A stretch of 64,000 nucleotides of DNA, from NCBI GenBank assembly GCA_963576735.1, contig OY755187.1, positions 7,564,001-7,628,000 on the forward strand. Direction: 5' to 3'. Position numbers and translations under genes: made by a program. Position 1 is the first letter of the stretch, and each line of letters starts with the position of its first letter. Below the pieces are notes generated by a model. The model did not search any database. It saw only the letters and a program-made list of their open reading frames with translations, and had not been told where the DNA came from. Shown here in pieces: positions 1 to 11,600 of the stretch. The stretch is from Bedellia somnulentella (lineage: Eukaryota > Arthropoda > Insecta > Lepidoptera > Bedelliidae).

Positions 1-290
1 TATTCTAGCGGATTATAAATTTCTTAAATAATTTAAGAAATTCTTAAGCAAATTTTAAAATAAAAATTATTTACTCGGACTTAGTATTTTCTGAGATTTG
101 ATGATGCCACTTAATGCGCGCGTCTGAACTGAGGGCCCAATCAATTCGCCCGTAGTATCTCTAATTCATATTTAAGAAATTTATGGGGCTGTTCTATGAG
201 TTTTAACTAATTTTAACTAAATTCCCTGTAAGTCTCTATTTGTTTCACAAAGAAAAAAAAATGGGCCCTCGATCCAGATGCACATGGATA
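1..290. other. Unassigned AT-rich flank
   Basis: No coding region, RNA gene or recognisable repeat family was seen here. The last two bases (TA, 289-290) are the left target dinucleotide of the MITE that follows. Confidence 0.4.
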
Positions 291-462
291 AGGGTGCCTT
301 TCCACAAGAGATGTGCTATGCAGCAATGCTATGGATGCGTATGCAACCACCTATCATATTCCTTCCCATATATATGCTACGTGTACCAAGGAATATGATT
401 GGTGGATATCAAACGCAACCGTAGCATAGCTGCATAGCACATCTCTGGTGAAAAGACACGCT
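291..462. mobile_element. Foldback MITE, 172 bp, TA-flanked
   Basis: The two halves are imperfect inverted repeats over most of their length. The left arm runs from AGGGTGCC through AGATGTGCTATGC and the right arm carries GCATAGCACATCT and ends CACGCT. Inner arms (around 348-370 and 388-408) also pair, leaving a short AT loop near 372-385. TA lies on each side (289-290 and 463-464), which fits a Tc1/mariner-type TA target, although TTA/TAA users are possible. No coding capacity. Confidence 0.6.
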
Positions 463-490
463 TATACTAACAACGCTTGTTGTATCTAAA

Positions 491-958
491 GGGCAAGCAC
501 GAGCGCTATTTTATCGACATGATAACGAATAAATAAAGGAAAGAAAAATTTCGACACAGGCGGGATTCGAACCCGCGACCTCGGGTATACGCCCCCGTCG
601 CTCTTGCCAATTGAGCTACCGTATCAATTGGCTTCCAGCGCGAAATTCTTCTATCCTTTATTTTTTTACACGTTTTAGGAGTGTTTGCGTTTCCTACCTC
701 CGAATTTTTTTACTAATTCGGAAGGCCACTTATCTATCTTTTCAGTTAGAATGCAAATGTTGAAAACGCCTAACTATCACATAATTTAAATCTTTATTTA
801 TTAGTAATAATCCCCACATGAGGTTTTCATGAACAAAAAGATTTAAATGACATGATAACGGTTAGAATGAGATGGCAGAATACGATACTAAGTAAGTGCA
901 TAAGAGATGGCTGCTTTATCCCACGCGATAACTAGTTTAAACACCGCTCGTACTAGCC
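491..958. mobile_element. MITE-1 copy interrupted by repeat C
   Basis: MITE-1 is a ~136-bp element with terminal inverted repeats GGGCAAGCACGAGC...GCTCGTGCTTGCCC, seen whole at 52197-52332 and 55667-55802. Here its left end (491-527) and the rest (849-958) are separated by a 321-bp insert. The right end is degenerate (CCGCTCGTACTAGCC). The copy is inverted relative to the other three. Confidence 0.65.
528..848 (-). mobile_element. Repeat C (tRNA-like), inserted with 12-bp TSD
   Basis: The insert is bounded by the direct repeat GACATGATAACG (516-527 and 849-860), a 12-bp target site duplication typical of LINE-driven retrotransposition. On the minus strand the unit begins near CCTCATGTGGGGATTATT. 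It then carries a tRNA-like segment (D-arm-like GGTAGCTCAATTGG, T-arm/B box GGGTTCGAATCCC) and ends in a T-rich tail resembling CTTTCCTTTATTTATT. The tRNA-like part sits near the 3' end rather than the 5' end, unlike a standard tRNA-SINE. Confidence 0.65.
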
Positions 959-982
959 GGGCTGGTATTTATAGTTATACGG

Positions 983-1110
983 ACGACATCCGTGGCCGAG
1001 TAGACTGGTGACTAGCTTCTCGGTCCGGAGGTTGCGGGTTGGATCCCCGCTGAGACCAACATTTATGTTTTGAGCATAAATGATTGTTTCTTTGTGTTGG
1101 CTGTTAATTA
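983..1110 (+). mobile_element. SINE-D, tRNA-like head
   Basis: A tRNA-like stretch (GACGACATCCGTGGCCGAGT, then GGTTGCGGGTTGGATCCCC as A- and B-box-like parts) is followed by a tail about ATTTATG...TGATTGTTTCTTTGTGTTGG. The same arrangement occurs on the minus strand at 12167-12285, so this is a dispersed repeat and not a single tRNA gene. Confidence 0.5.
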
Positions 1111-1128
1111 TATGTGTATTATTTAATA

Positions 1129-1336
1129 TACATACATATACTCACGGGTAAAATCCCTAGAAGAGGTAGCCAGAGCTAAGGAATTGGAAATTCCTCAGCC
1201 ACTTATGGAAAGTTGAGTGGGGAAAAGATTGTAAAGTAAAAGTTGTTGGTGATGGGTCTCCAACCGCATCGCCCAAAAATCCCTTGAAAGCCCCTATACA
1301 GTTAGTTGCCTCTTACGTACACCCATCGGTAGAAAC
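1129..1336 (-). mobile_element. SINE-A copy, part 1 (split by long-TIR element)
   Basis: This is the 3' part of a SINE-A: a (CATA)n tail, then the reverse complement of CTCTGGCTACCCCTTCTAGG-type sequence and the body. The rest of the copy resumes at 4953 after the 3.6-kb long-TIR element. SINE-A is about 245 bp when whole, has a B-box-like GGTTGGAGACC in its middle, and ends in (TATG)n. Confidence 0.75.
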
Positions 1337-4300
1337 GCGTGCGTTAAGCTAGCGTACCGTGAAGCTGTATCGAGCTGGTTACTATGTCAAAAAACTCTGC
1401 CTAAATAGTGCCTAATTAGTGTAAAACTAAAAAAATAGTGCCTCTTTAGTTTAGTAAATAAACACCATTTTCACTGTGTACGCTGGCGTAACGTCAAGCT
1501 AGCGTACACATCGCCGTACTCAAAAACAGCTAATTGTAAAGCAACAGAGTTTGCACGAAAAAACTCTTCCTAAATACTTCTCCCGTTATGCAAAATTTCA
1601 TAACGATTGATCTTGTAGGAACAGAGATATTGAACAAGACTTTTCAATGATATACCGTCCTGGCTTTATACCAGCGTACAAAAATAGTGCTTATAGAAAG
1701 GGACCTTTTCTTTTAATAAACTCTAAATGTATAAATAGTGCGTGAAATTCTGCCTCTCGTAGTGTAAAAACTTTATGCAAATACGCAGTGGAAAGATTTG
1801 AAAAATCTATGTTAAGTTCTAGGAACAAATGAATAGATGTACAGACGCGATCAAAATGTATAACTTATGAAATTGTGTAGGTAATTATAGCCGAAATATA
1901 GCGTTATTTTCTAATAGAAGTTACTTTTTAAGCATGATGTGTTTTGACTTTAATAAATTAAATAAGTATCTTTACCTACAACAAAGCATAATTTTAAATG
2001 CTAATGTGAAATGGACTATCATACTTTTTCTCTTGCGTTTGAACGTTGGGTTGGCAGCAGGCAGTGGGGTGGGGGTGATCAACAAGCGCAGGCGACGGGT
2101 AGTGATGTACCAACTCGGAAAAAGCCAAACTCGAGTTAACCCGAATTAAGTTATTCGAGTTAACTGGATGGGCAAGTGAATGTTTTTTGAGTTTTGTCCA
2201 AATTATCCCATCTCCTTGGCTGAAATTCTTTAAAAATTTGAACAGGCAAATCATTTAATTATCTGTTGCAAGTTTGTCAAATTAGAGGAAATTTGACAAA
2301 GCATAATATAGCTTCTACTTTTGAAATTTATTCAATTGAAGAAGTTGATAGGGGACAAGATGGTAGAAATTAAGTATCGTTGGTCAAGGATCTCCTACTG
2401 CATTGCCCAAAAATCATTTAAAAAGCCCCATAACCTTTGTCGCCTATATCGACATCCCTGGGTAGAAAGGGGTAGTGAGTGCCAATCTAAGCTAACACTG
2501 TACGGCACCAGTATTAAGTATAATATATCCCACCAAAAACATTAAATGTAAAAAAATGCCAAGTCTCTCGATGCAGTTTTTCCATCTTAAAAAGTTTTGA
2601 GATCTCATAGAAGCCAAGTCCTATTCAAAATATTTCGTAGTTATAAATCAACATTTAGTAATTGTATCAATAGTTTTCTTTATTTTATTATTAATTTGTA
2701 TTAATGATAGTCTATGTATTACATTTATATTATTCTTTTCTATTCTATGTATGTATTCATCCAATTGAATAGGTACTTGAACAACGAACAAAGTTAACAA
2801 TGCAGTCAAAATCCATACATAATGTTCTTGCCAAACCGCAAATATAAAATTGTTTTCTATGGCATATAATTTTTTAATGTTTTTATAATTTTTCCTTTAT
2901 ATGTGGCTAATGACCTATCTTGGTGCAAAATTTGAAGTTTCTAAGTCTGCTAGAAGTACCTTAGATTTTTGATGATCTGTCAGTGAGTCAGTGAGTGACA
3001 AAATGGTGTAACTTTGATCGACCGTAACTCCTAAACTATTAATTCATTTGGCGTGTAATTTCGAACTTAAGCTTGTTCCAATGCCTACTATTATTCACCG
3101 AAAACCTAAACTCCTAGCTTTGTCCACGTCGAAGATAAAGGGGGGGCGAAACAGCCGCGAAACGCTTCGAGAAAAGATGGTACGGCCGTGCCCGTTTTGC
3201 TCGAGACTTGGCAGGGGCACTGCCGTGCCCCCAGATAAATATAATTATTTTATGAGTGATACCATACACTATTTGCACCTAACACGTACAGTCGTACACT
3301 CAAATGATTCGAAACTCTGCGTGAGCCTGATTGGCCTTACCGGCCCCACTCTTTCTTATCAGGTGCGAGTGAGTTCGCTTAACCAGGCCGCTCCGCACCG
3401 GCTCGGTTCTATTGCTTTCGAACAACAGGCTCGGGCATCAGGTTCAGGATCAGTTCGATTATTGCCGTTACATTTGCTTGCTGAACGTGAGAGCGAGACA
3501 GGAATGTAATACAATTTGAACTCGGGAGACAGAGACGAAAAGAGAGTTGTCCTTTTGTGTTCTTTGTTTGCCAATTTATCAATCAAAAAATAATAGATTT
3601 ATCAATCTTTTTATAAAAATGGTGTTTATTGTGATATTAGAAATACTATAGTGTTTTATGTTGTGTAACTTTCTGATTTGTAGATATTGTTATAAGATGT
3701 TTTTAAATATTATTTATTTATTTACATATGAATATTTGTATGTTAGCGAACCTAGCCTGTACAAAAACAGAATCATTATACATATGAGTTAAATGATTTT
3801 TAAATGTATAGCAATCGTTACGTTCCGCGAAGTAAGCGTGGTATTTTTTGGTTGTTTGATTCAGTTCTAAATTTCTTAACCGAGCCGGATTCGATAAGCG
3901 GTCCAGCCCGGTTAAGAGGATTCAGTACCGGAACTGAGCCTGAACCTGGTGATTCGAATCACCTCGCGGAGCTGGATCTACAAAAGCCTAGTACACTCAC
4001 TGACGTAGATTCGAATATATCGCAATATGCGCTCCATGTCGGTTCCATTCGGTGTTCGAATTCGAGTTACAGACTTTTCAACTCGAGTGGATACGAATTG
4101 CGCTCAGTTGCAGTTGACATTAGACCTGTGTTGATTGATCATTTTAGACGACCATTTTTTTTTATCATTTTTATCGTAGGTACTTGTTTATTTTACAGTA
4201 ACATTATATGTTCTATTAGGACATTTAGGCCGAGAAAATAGAACTAAATAAATTTACTGCAACCTAGTTGTTTATGGCAAATTAAATATAAGTTTTATGA

Positions 4301-4952
4301 TAAACCTATTTCTTTTTATTTTTCCATTTTTTTACTATTTAATTTGCACTTCGAGCTGTATTTATAGGTAAATAAAGTTAATATTCTCCTAGATCGGTGT
4401 TTGACCCACGTTTCAATTATAATTTTTAGAAAAAAAAATACAAAGCACTTTTCATCATACCTGTACCTGTACTATGAACAGAAATTAACACAGAAATTTT
4501 AATTAATTCACTGCGTATTTGCATAAAGTTTTTACACTAAGAGGGGCAGAATTTGACGCACTATTTATACATATAGAGTTTATTAAAAGAAAAGGTCCCT
4601 TTCTATAAGCACTATTTGTGTACGCTGGCATAACGCCAGAACGGTATGTCATTGAAAAGTCTTGTTCAATATCTCTGTTCCTACAAGATCAATCGTTATG
4701 AAATTTTGCATAACGGGAGAAGTATTTAGGAAGAGTTTTTTCGTGTAAACTCTGTTGCTTTACAATTAGCCGTTTTCGAGTACGGCGATGTGTACGCTAG
4801 CTTGACGTTACGCCAGCCTACACAGTGAAAATGGTGTTTATTTCCTAAACTAAAGAGGCACTATTTTTTTTAGTTTTACACTAATTAGGCAGAGTTTTTT
4901 GACATAGTAACCAGCTCGATACAGCTTCATGGTACGCCAGCTTAACGCACGC
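1337..4952. mobile_element. Long-TIR DNA transposon, 3.6 kb, 8-bp TSD
   Basis: Terminal inverted repeats of about 450 bp (1337-1790 and 4509-4952) start GCGTGCGTTAAGCT and stay highly similar throughout. The flanks carry the direct repeat GTAGAAAC (1329-1336 and 4953-4960). Removing the element and one repeat rebuilds an ordinary SINE-A, so both boundaries are well fixed. The 2.7-kb interior has no transposase that I recognise. It has open frames at 3048-3509 (153 aa) and 3804-4241 (145 aa) without known motifs, and it contains a SINE-A fragment. An 8-bp duplication fits hAT- or P-like elements. The long TIRs are unusual for hAT. Probably non-autonomous. Confidence 0.8.
2339..2506 (-). mobile_element. 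SINE-A fragment inside long-TIR element
   Basis: Reverse-complement SINE-A body, with motifs matching the strand-reversed GGCGATGCGGTTGG region and the 5' start (GGGTAGTG...CTAAGC...). The 3' tail is missing. It inserted into, or was captured by, the surrounding element. Confidence 0.55.
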
Positions 4953-4993
4953 GTAGAAACGGGGTAGTGCTATTCTAAGCCGACACTACACGG
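4953..4993 (-). mobile_element. SINE-A copy, part 2
   Basis: This is the 5' end of the SINE-A that begins at 1129 on the other side of the long-TIR element. It opens with the second GTAGAAAC target duplication and ends in the family's 5' end (reverse complement of CCGTGTAGTGTCGGCTTAG). Confidence 0.7.
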
Positions 4994-5288
4994 ATAGTAT
5001 ATTTAATATATCGTTAAATTAGTAATCTCATTTATGTCTGCTATTGAGTAGTTATACCAATCTTTTGTAAAAACATGTATTTATGATACTTTTCATCAAA
5101 TCAAATTTATTTCTTTCTTAATAAGACGGAAGTCTTATCAGTTTGTCCAGAGAAAGACAAACATATGTTAGTCTTTCCTCAAATTAAGTGAATGTTGGAT
5201 GGACCCATCACCAACTTTTCATTGCCATACACTAAGGTATTGGAGCTTTTTAAGTAATTGTTGTCAAACATTGAACTTCTAAAAGGGC

Positions 5289-5350
5289 ATTCATACATAC
5301 ATATACTCAAGGGTATCAATCCCTTCAAGGGATAGCTAGAGCTTCAGAAT
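5289..5350 (-). mobile_element. SINE-A 3' tail fragment
   Basis: A (CATA)n run followed by TATACTCAAGGGTATCAATCC and TAGCTAGAGCTTCAGAAT, a reverse-complement SINE-A tail. From here to the RBM28-like stop codon (5351-5698) no other feature was recognised besides the poly(A) signal. Confidence 0.5.
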
Positions 5351-5645
5351 AATCGTATGGCTTCTATATGTTAAGTGTGTGCCGGTTAAAATTCTGTTTC
5401 ACTTTAACTCAGGACCAAGCGACATATAATTTGCAAAATTTTGTTGGTGGGAAAAGTATTTTCTGAATTCTTTGAGATTTTATAAAGAAGGACAAAAAGT
5501 CAGGAACCTTTTTAAAAAAATACGTTAACCCTTTTTTCTGACATTTACGCTTTTCATTCTTGTCCTTACTTGTACGAAACTCGGGCAGTCAACAAGCAAG
5601 TGAAATAAAGTAAAATTCGACACATAATTAAATATTGTGAATATA

Positions 5646-5651
5646 TTTATT
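5646..5651 (-). terminator. Poly(A) signal of RBM28-like gene
   Basis: TTTATT on the plus strand reads AATAAA on the minus strand, about 50 nt past the stop codon of the RBM28-like gene. Position and sequence fit a cleavage/polyadenylation signal. Not tested. Confidence 0.45.
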
Positions 5652-5698
5652 TTATCAATTTTTCACATAACATAAAAGTCAACACTAAACATGTGTTT

Positions 5699-8600
5699 TT
5701 ACGTTTCGTACCATTTCGCTTTAACTCTATCTAAACTGTTACCTGCCAATTTACTTTTATACTTGCTCACTAAATCTGTAAAACTACTAGCTTCCTTTAG
5801 AACAGCCTTCACTTTCTTTTCTGTGAAATTTTCTTTAGACTTTTTGGTGTTCTTATTAACTTTCTGTTTAGGCTGTTTGATGCGTTCTCTAGCCATCATT
5901 TTAAGTTTCAATGCTCGTTTACTTTGTTTTTTCTCCATTTTGACAGTTTGTCTATGAACTTCCGCTTGAGTTTTTAGTTTATGGCTGCTCCTCATTTTGT
6001 GTTGAGCCCCTTCTTTGGCAGTTAAACCGGTGTATTGTCCATACTCTTCATTAGATTTATTCGGTTTTACGAACTTTCCTGGTTCAAATGTATCTTTGCG
6101 GTTATTCTGTTCTTTCTTTAGAGTGAATTTGGTTCGTTTTACTTTACTTTCGTCAGGTCTATCAAATTTGGCTTTGCGTTTATTACTTCTGTTGTTTTCG
6201 TTACTTTTACTTTTGTTAATAGTTGGGTTATTGGCTATAGATTTTTCTAATCTCTTTTTTCTTGCGTTCAATGCTGTACGGTCTTCTATTGAGAACGAAA
6301 CTATAGGGCGCTGAAAAGACAATTCATATGAGACAAGTTTGATTATGAAATTCTTAATTACTGAACATAAGCAGTAAATCTTTAATATCTGATAACTTTT
6401 AAGAGGGAAGTTTAACTATAAGGTATTTGGCTTAAACTTAAAACTATCATTAAACCTCTAATGTTACAGAAATTTAGATGTTGCGTATCTATAATTCCCA
6501 TTATCTATTATTTTTGGGCGATGCGGTTGGAGACCCATCACAAACAACCTTTATTTTTACCATCTTTTCCCCACTCTACTTTCCAAAAGTGGCCGAGGAA
6601 CTTCTAGTTTCTCAGCTCTGGCTACCCCTTGTAGGGATTTACAGCCGTGAGTATATGTATAATTCCCATGGCAGTACCATGAAGTAGGCAAATAACCAGC
6701 AAACCCATTATAGTCTGTGATGTAGCTAAGTTTTTTTTATGGTTTATACTATTCACATCCGCGGCAAAAGATATTAGTACTTACGTTATTCCTGTCGAAT
6801 ATTTCAGGATTATTGTTTAATTTCCTGAGACAAGCCAAAGCGTCTTCGTGTTTCATAAACATCACGAACCCGTAACCTTTGGACCTAAAAAATAAAAACA
6901 ACAATTTATTAACTAGACCAGATAGAAAACTTCCTTATAAAGGTGGGGGTCCGATCCGAAGTAAGAAGAATAAAAGAGCATGTATGAGAAGAATAATAAA
7001 TGTATGGGAAGCAAGAGAGGTTTGTCAAGATCGTACTAAGTGGCGATCGATAGTATCTGCCTACCCCAATGAGAATAATGGGCGTGAGTATAAGTAAGTA
7101 ACAATGTATTAATGTAAACGGCACTAACCAATATCTTCCCATGGGTGCACTAAGATGTGACTCAGGGTTTTGGCTTTTTAAGGGATTATTGAGCGATGAG
7201 GTTGAAGAATCATCACAAAACATTTTTACTATGAAATATTATTATCCCTTTCAATTTTTGAGTCAATATATTTAACAAAGATGAAGAAAAACTTGTGATG
7301 TTGCTGTGTTGCGACGGTTTTCAATATGTGTTGTGTCAGCTTAGAATAGCATTACCCCATTTCTTCCCGTGGGTGTTTGTAAGATTATAAGGCGTTTAGG
7401 GTATTGGGGCTTTTAAAGACATTTTCGGGCGATGCCGTTGGAGAGCCATCACCATAAAACCTTGACTTTACAATATTTTACTAACTCAATTCTAAAAGTG
7501 GCTGATGATATTGTTTTCCGAAGCTCTGTACTGTTCTAGGGATTTATAGCCGTGAGTATATGTATGTATGTAATAACAAGTGAAACGTCAGGAAATTAAA
7601 AATCAGGGTATTAAGGTATTACCCCTAATTGAACTTACGGATGCTTTCCATCCTGCTGAAGCGGTGCCCTCAGATCCCTCATCACCCTCACTTCAGTGAT
7701 AACGGCATTCCGACTGACTGTATTAGCACACAACTTGCGTAGTCGGTTGTCGTCGCAGTTCGGGGGCAGGTTCGATACCACGAGACGGTAGCGAGACACG
7801 AATCTGAATATATGGAAATATTTTGGGTAAGTGGAAATGAAATATGATTGGGTCTGCAGTAAAAGAGGATGTTGGGCAAATTGCAAGTAGAGGGCCGGGT
7901 TACATGTAAAACATAGCCATGTCGGTTTCTTTGTGATGTTTTCTCCCACAATAACCTTGATGAGTATGATGAAATATTTTGGGTAAGTGGAAATGAAATA
8001 TGATTGGGTCTGCAGTAAAAGAGGATGTTGGGCAAATTGCAAGTAGAGGGCCGGGTTACATGTAAAACATAGCCATGTCGGTTTCTTTGTGATGTTTTCT
8101 CCCACAATAACCTTGATGAGTATGATGAAATATTTTGGGTAAGTGGAAATGAAACATGATTGGGTCTGCAGTAAAAGAGGATGTTGGGCAAATTGCAAGT
8201 AGAGGGCCGGGTTACATGTAAAACATAGCCATGTCGGTTTCTTTGTGATGTTTTCTCCCACAATAACCTTGATGAGTATGATGAAATATTTTGGGTAAGT
8301 GGAAATGAAACATGATTGGGTCTGCAGTAAAAGAGGATGTTGGGCAAATTGCAAGTAGAGGGCCGGGTTACATGTAAAACATAGCCATGTCGGTTTCTTT
8401 GTGATGTTTTCTCCCACAATAACCTTGATGAGTATGATGAAATATTTTGGGTAAGTGGAAATGAAACATGATTGGGTCTGCAGTAAAAGAGGATGTTGGG
8501 CAAATTGCAAGTAGAGGGCCGGGTTACATGTAAAACATAGCCATGTCGGTTTCTTTGTGATGTTTTCTCCCACAATAACCTTGATGAGTATGATGAAATA

Positions 8601-11600
8601 TTTTGGGTAAGTGGAAATGAAATATGATTGGGTCTGCAGTAAAAGAGGATGTTGGGCAAATTGCAAGTAGAGGGCCGGGTTACATGTAAAACATAGCCAT
8701 GTCGGTTTCTTTGTGATGTTTTCTCCCACAATAACCTTGATGAGTATGATGAAATATTTTGGGTAAGTGGAAATGAAACATGATTGGGTCTGTAGTAAAA
8801 GAGGATGTTTGGGCAAAACGCAAGTAGCTGGAGCAAGTAAAGGGGCGGGTTACATGTAAAAGATAGCCATAGCCATCTCTTTTGTTTTATATTTAATTCT
8901 TAGTAAAATTTAATGCATGTTGATTTTCCCTTATCTCAAAAGTTTCTTGATTGTTTAAATTGATTATTATTACCAACCAAAAAATAAAAGCTCTTAATTG
9001 GCCTTAGTTAAGTTAAAATATTATCTTATAATTGTCAATTATACTTGTGCTGTGAGCTTATTGTTGAAAATAAATAAATGTCGGTTTCTTTGTGATGTTT
9101 TCCCCCACAACAACCTTGATGAATTGACCACACATATGACTTTGGAAAAGTCATATTGGTGTAGGCCCGGCTCAGGAGTTGAACAAGCGTCTCTAGTATA
9201 AGAAGCGGTGATATTCCCACTCAGCTGTTAGAATATTTTAATAATTAATTTCGAATACCTAACTATTTGTTATTACATTAAAGCAAAACATACATACTAA
9301 TTCAAAGGTATATTCAATAGTCAGACATAGTCAGTTGATTGATAAACTCAAACGTTCACAACGTAAGCCCCAAAGGGATGGCAGAAGTACTAATACTTCT
9401 GAACATCACGTGACAGGATCGCCTGGTGTCCAGAGTACCCACGTTTTGCTTGGACAGTGAACTCAGGTGATAGGGGGCAGGCCTCTCGACGTTTTGTAAA
9501 CAACTTAGCCATGTTGGTTTCCTCACGATGTTTTCCCTCACCGTTAATAATACAATGACAAAAAAAGACAAATTAGTGTAGGCTATTATCAAGAAAATAA
9601 TTACCTATTAAGGTTTTTCAACATTTGCGTTTTGCTCTTCTCCAAAGCCAGCCGTTTAGCCATATCCGAGGCCGATACTCCCACAGCAGCCTTCGTTCCC
9701 GCTATCACCACTGGAAATAAAACGATTACTAAGTTAATATAAAGATAAATATAATACTAACTAAGTTAAAAAAACGCTTAGGCACTAGGGTCCGATATGG
9801 TCAATTGAGGTTGGTGCTGCCCATACAGAACTTAACTAAATGGAGAGGAAACCAAACGTAGTACAGTAGAAAAATTGCTGAATGAATTTCGCCAAAAACT
9901 AATTGGCAAAATAAATTGTCTTGATTGGTATTCTGATTTGATTGAATGAGTTGATTCTGTATTCTGTCTTTTGTGGGTCATACATTTCGTTAGTTTGCTA
10001 GCCCGCACATGGCCAGCGTGGTGGACTATGGCCAAATCATCCTACATAGGGTAGGCTAGTCCCTTTTGTGGGGACATATATGGGCTGTGAGGACTAGTCT
10101 ATTACTTCAATAAGGAATTTCTCATATGCTTACCTCCTTCTTTAACCAAATACAAATTCCTATTATCCTTGGGTTGTTTCTTGTTGTCACCTTGCAAGTT
10201 TTCTCTTTTCAAAGCGGGTTTCACTTGTAATGTCTGACCGGATAACCTCAATTGGTCGGCAGGAAGCGCTAGGAACCTATCGGCGTCTTCTTGGTTCTAC
10301 AATTTAAAATAATAAATAAACAAATTTTATAAATATATTATAAATGTTAAAGTTTAGATGTTGGGATGTTTGTGTGTTTGAGGAGAAAAGGCTCCTCAAG
10401 TGCATAATGTATAGGAATGAAATTTGGCAGAATGCAATAGAATGACCCAAATTAAGACATAGGATACTTTTCATCCTGGAAAAAATTACCAATAAAATAT
10501 CCGCGGCTGATTGAACTAAGAGTACCGGAAAAAACGCCTAAAATTTTGTCATAAGCAAATTTGACAGTACGAAGTCTGTCGGGTCAGCAAGTATAAAATA
10601 AATATTTAAGGACATATGACACAGATCAAGTTAGCCCCAAAGTAAGTACCACTCAATGACTTAATAATAAGGAACATACATACATATTCTCACGGCTATA
10701 AATCCCTCACCGGGGTAGCCAGAGCTTTGGAATGAGAAATTCCTCAGCCACTTTTGGAAGTTGAGTGGGGAAAAGATAGTAATAATAAATGTTTTTGGTG
10801 ACGGGTCTCCAACCACATCGCCCAAATTCACTTAAAAAGCCCCTATAACCTTAGCCACCTCTTACCATCACCCACGGGTAGAAATGGGGTAGTCTTATTC
10901 TAAGCCGACACTACACGGCGAAACTAAATAATAAGGAACTATTCAATAAACTAACATACGTATATATAAGCGCCATAAGTCCCAAAAAAAAGGTAGCCAG
11001 TGACTGGAAAGATTAGTGACCACTTAGGGTTCTGAGCCTTTTCAGTGATTGTTGCACGATGTCAGGAGACACATGACCAACCACCTTTTATTTTACCATC
11101 TTTTCATTCATATTACAAAATTGGCTGATGAATTTCTAATTCTTAAGCTCTGGTTACCCTTTTCGGGATTATAACCGTAAGTATATGTATCTATATAAGT
11201 ACACTACTCATTATAATCCCTATATCATTCGTAATTAATTAGCCTGCCACTGCTTTAAAGTTACTTTAATAGGAATAAACTAAAAATATATTAATTAATA
11301 AATACTAGTGGGTAACCCTGGCGCGACTACGTCGCGTCCTATTAAAAGGAGTTTATTTTGAAATTTTCCGACCAATCACAGCGCAGCTCTTTTGAATTTC
11401 TAAAGAATTTTTCTCTGATCATCATCGATCATCTCTGATCGACTAAAGTTTGCGCGCGCTTATGTCACTCAAGCATAGTCTATGGGCCAAAATCGAAACT
11501 TTGAAATTCTGTAACAATTAACTTAATCCAGTTACATCAGATGTCTGAATTTTGTGCACACCACGGCCGCGAACTGTACAAAACGATACCTGAACCAATT

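Noticed and set aside
3048..3509. Host gene with 153 codons
   Set aside because: It lies wholly inside a transposable element, lacks motifs, and overlaps an opposing open frame.
6015..6314. Leu/Phe-rich plus-strand frame resembling a membrane protein
   Set aside because: Antisense of the Lys-rich final exon of the RBM28-like gene. Lys codons read backwards give Leu/Phe.
7815..8816. CRISPR-like or protein-repeat array
   Set aside because: There are no short repeats with unique spacers. The units are long, nearly identical and SINE-derived, in a eukaryotic intron.
7635..8836. Two overlapping minus-strand open frames of 393 and 382 codons with 52-residue repeats
   Set aside because: They are products of a stop-free 156-bp tandem array whose length is a multiple of three. 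Only the last 55 codons of the longer one (7803-7639) are a real exon. Two frames being open at once argues against coding.
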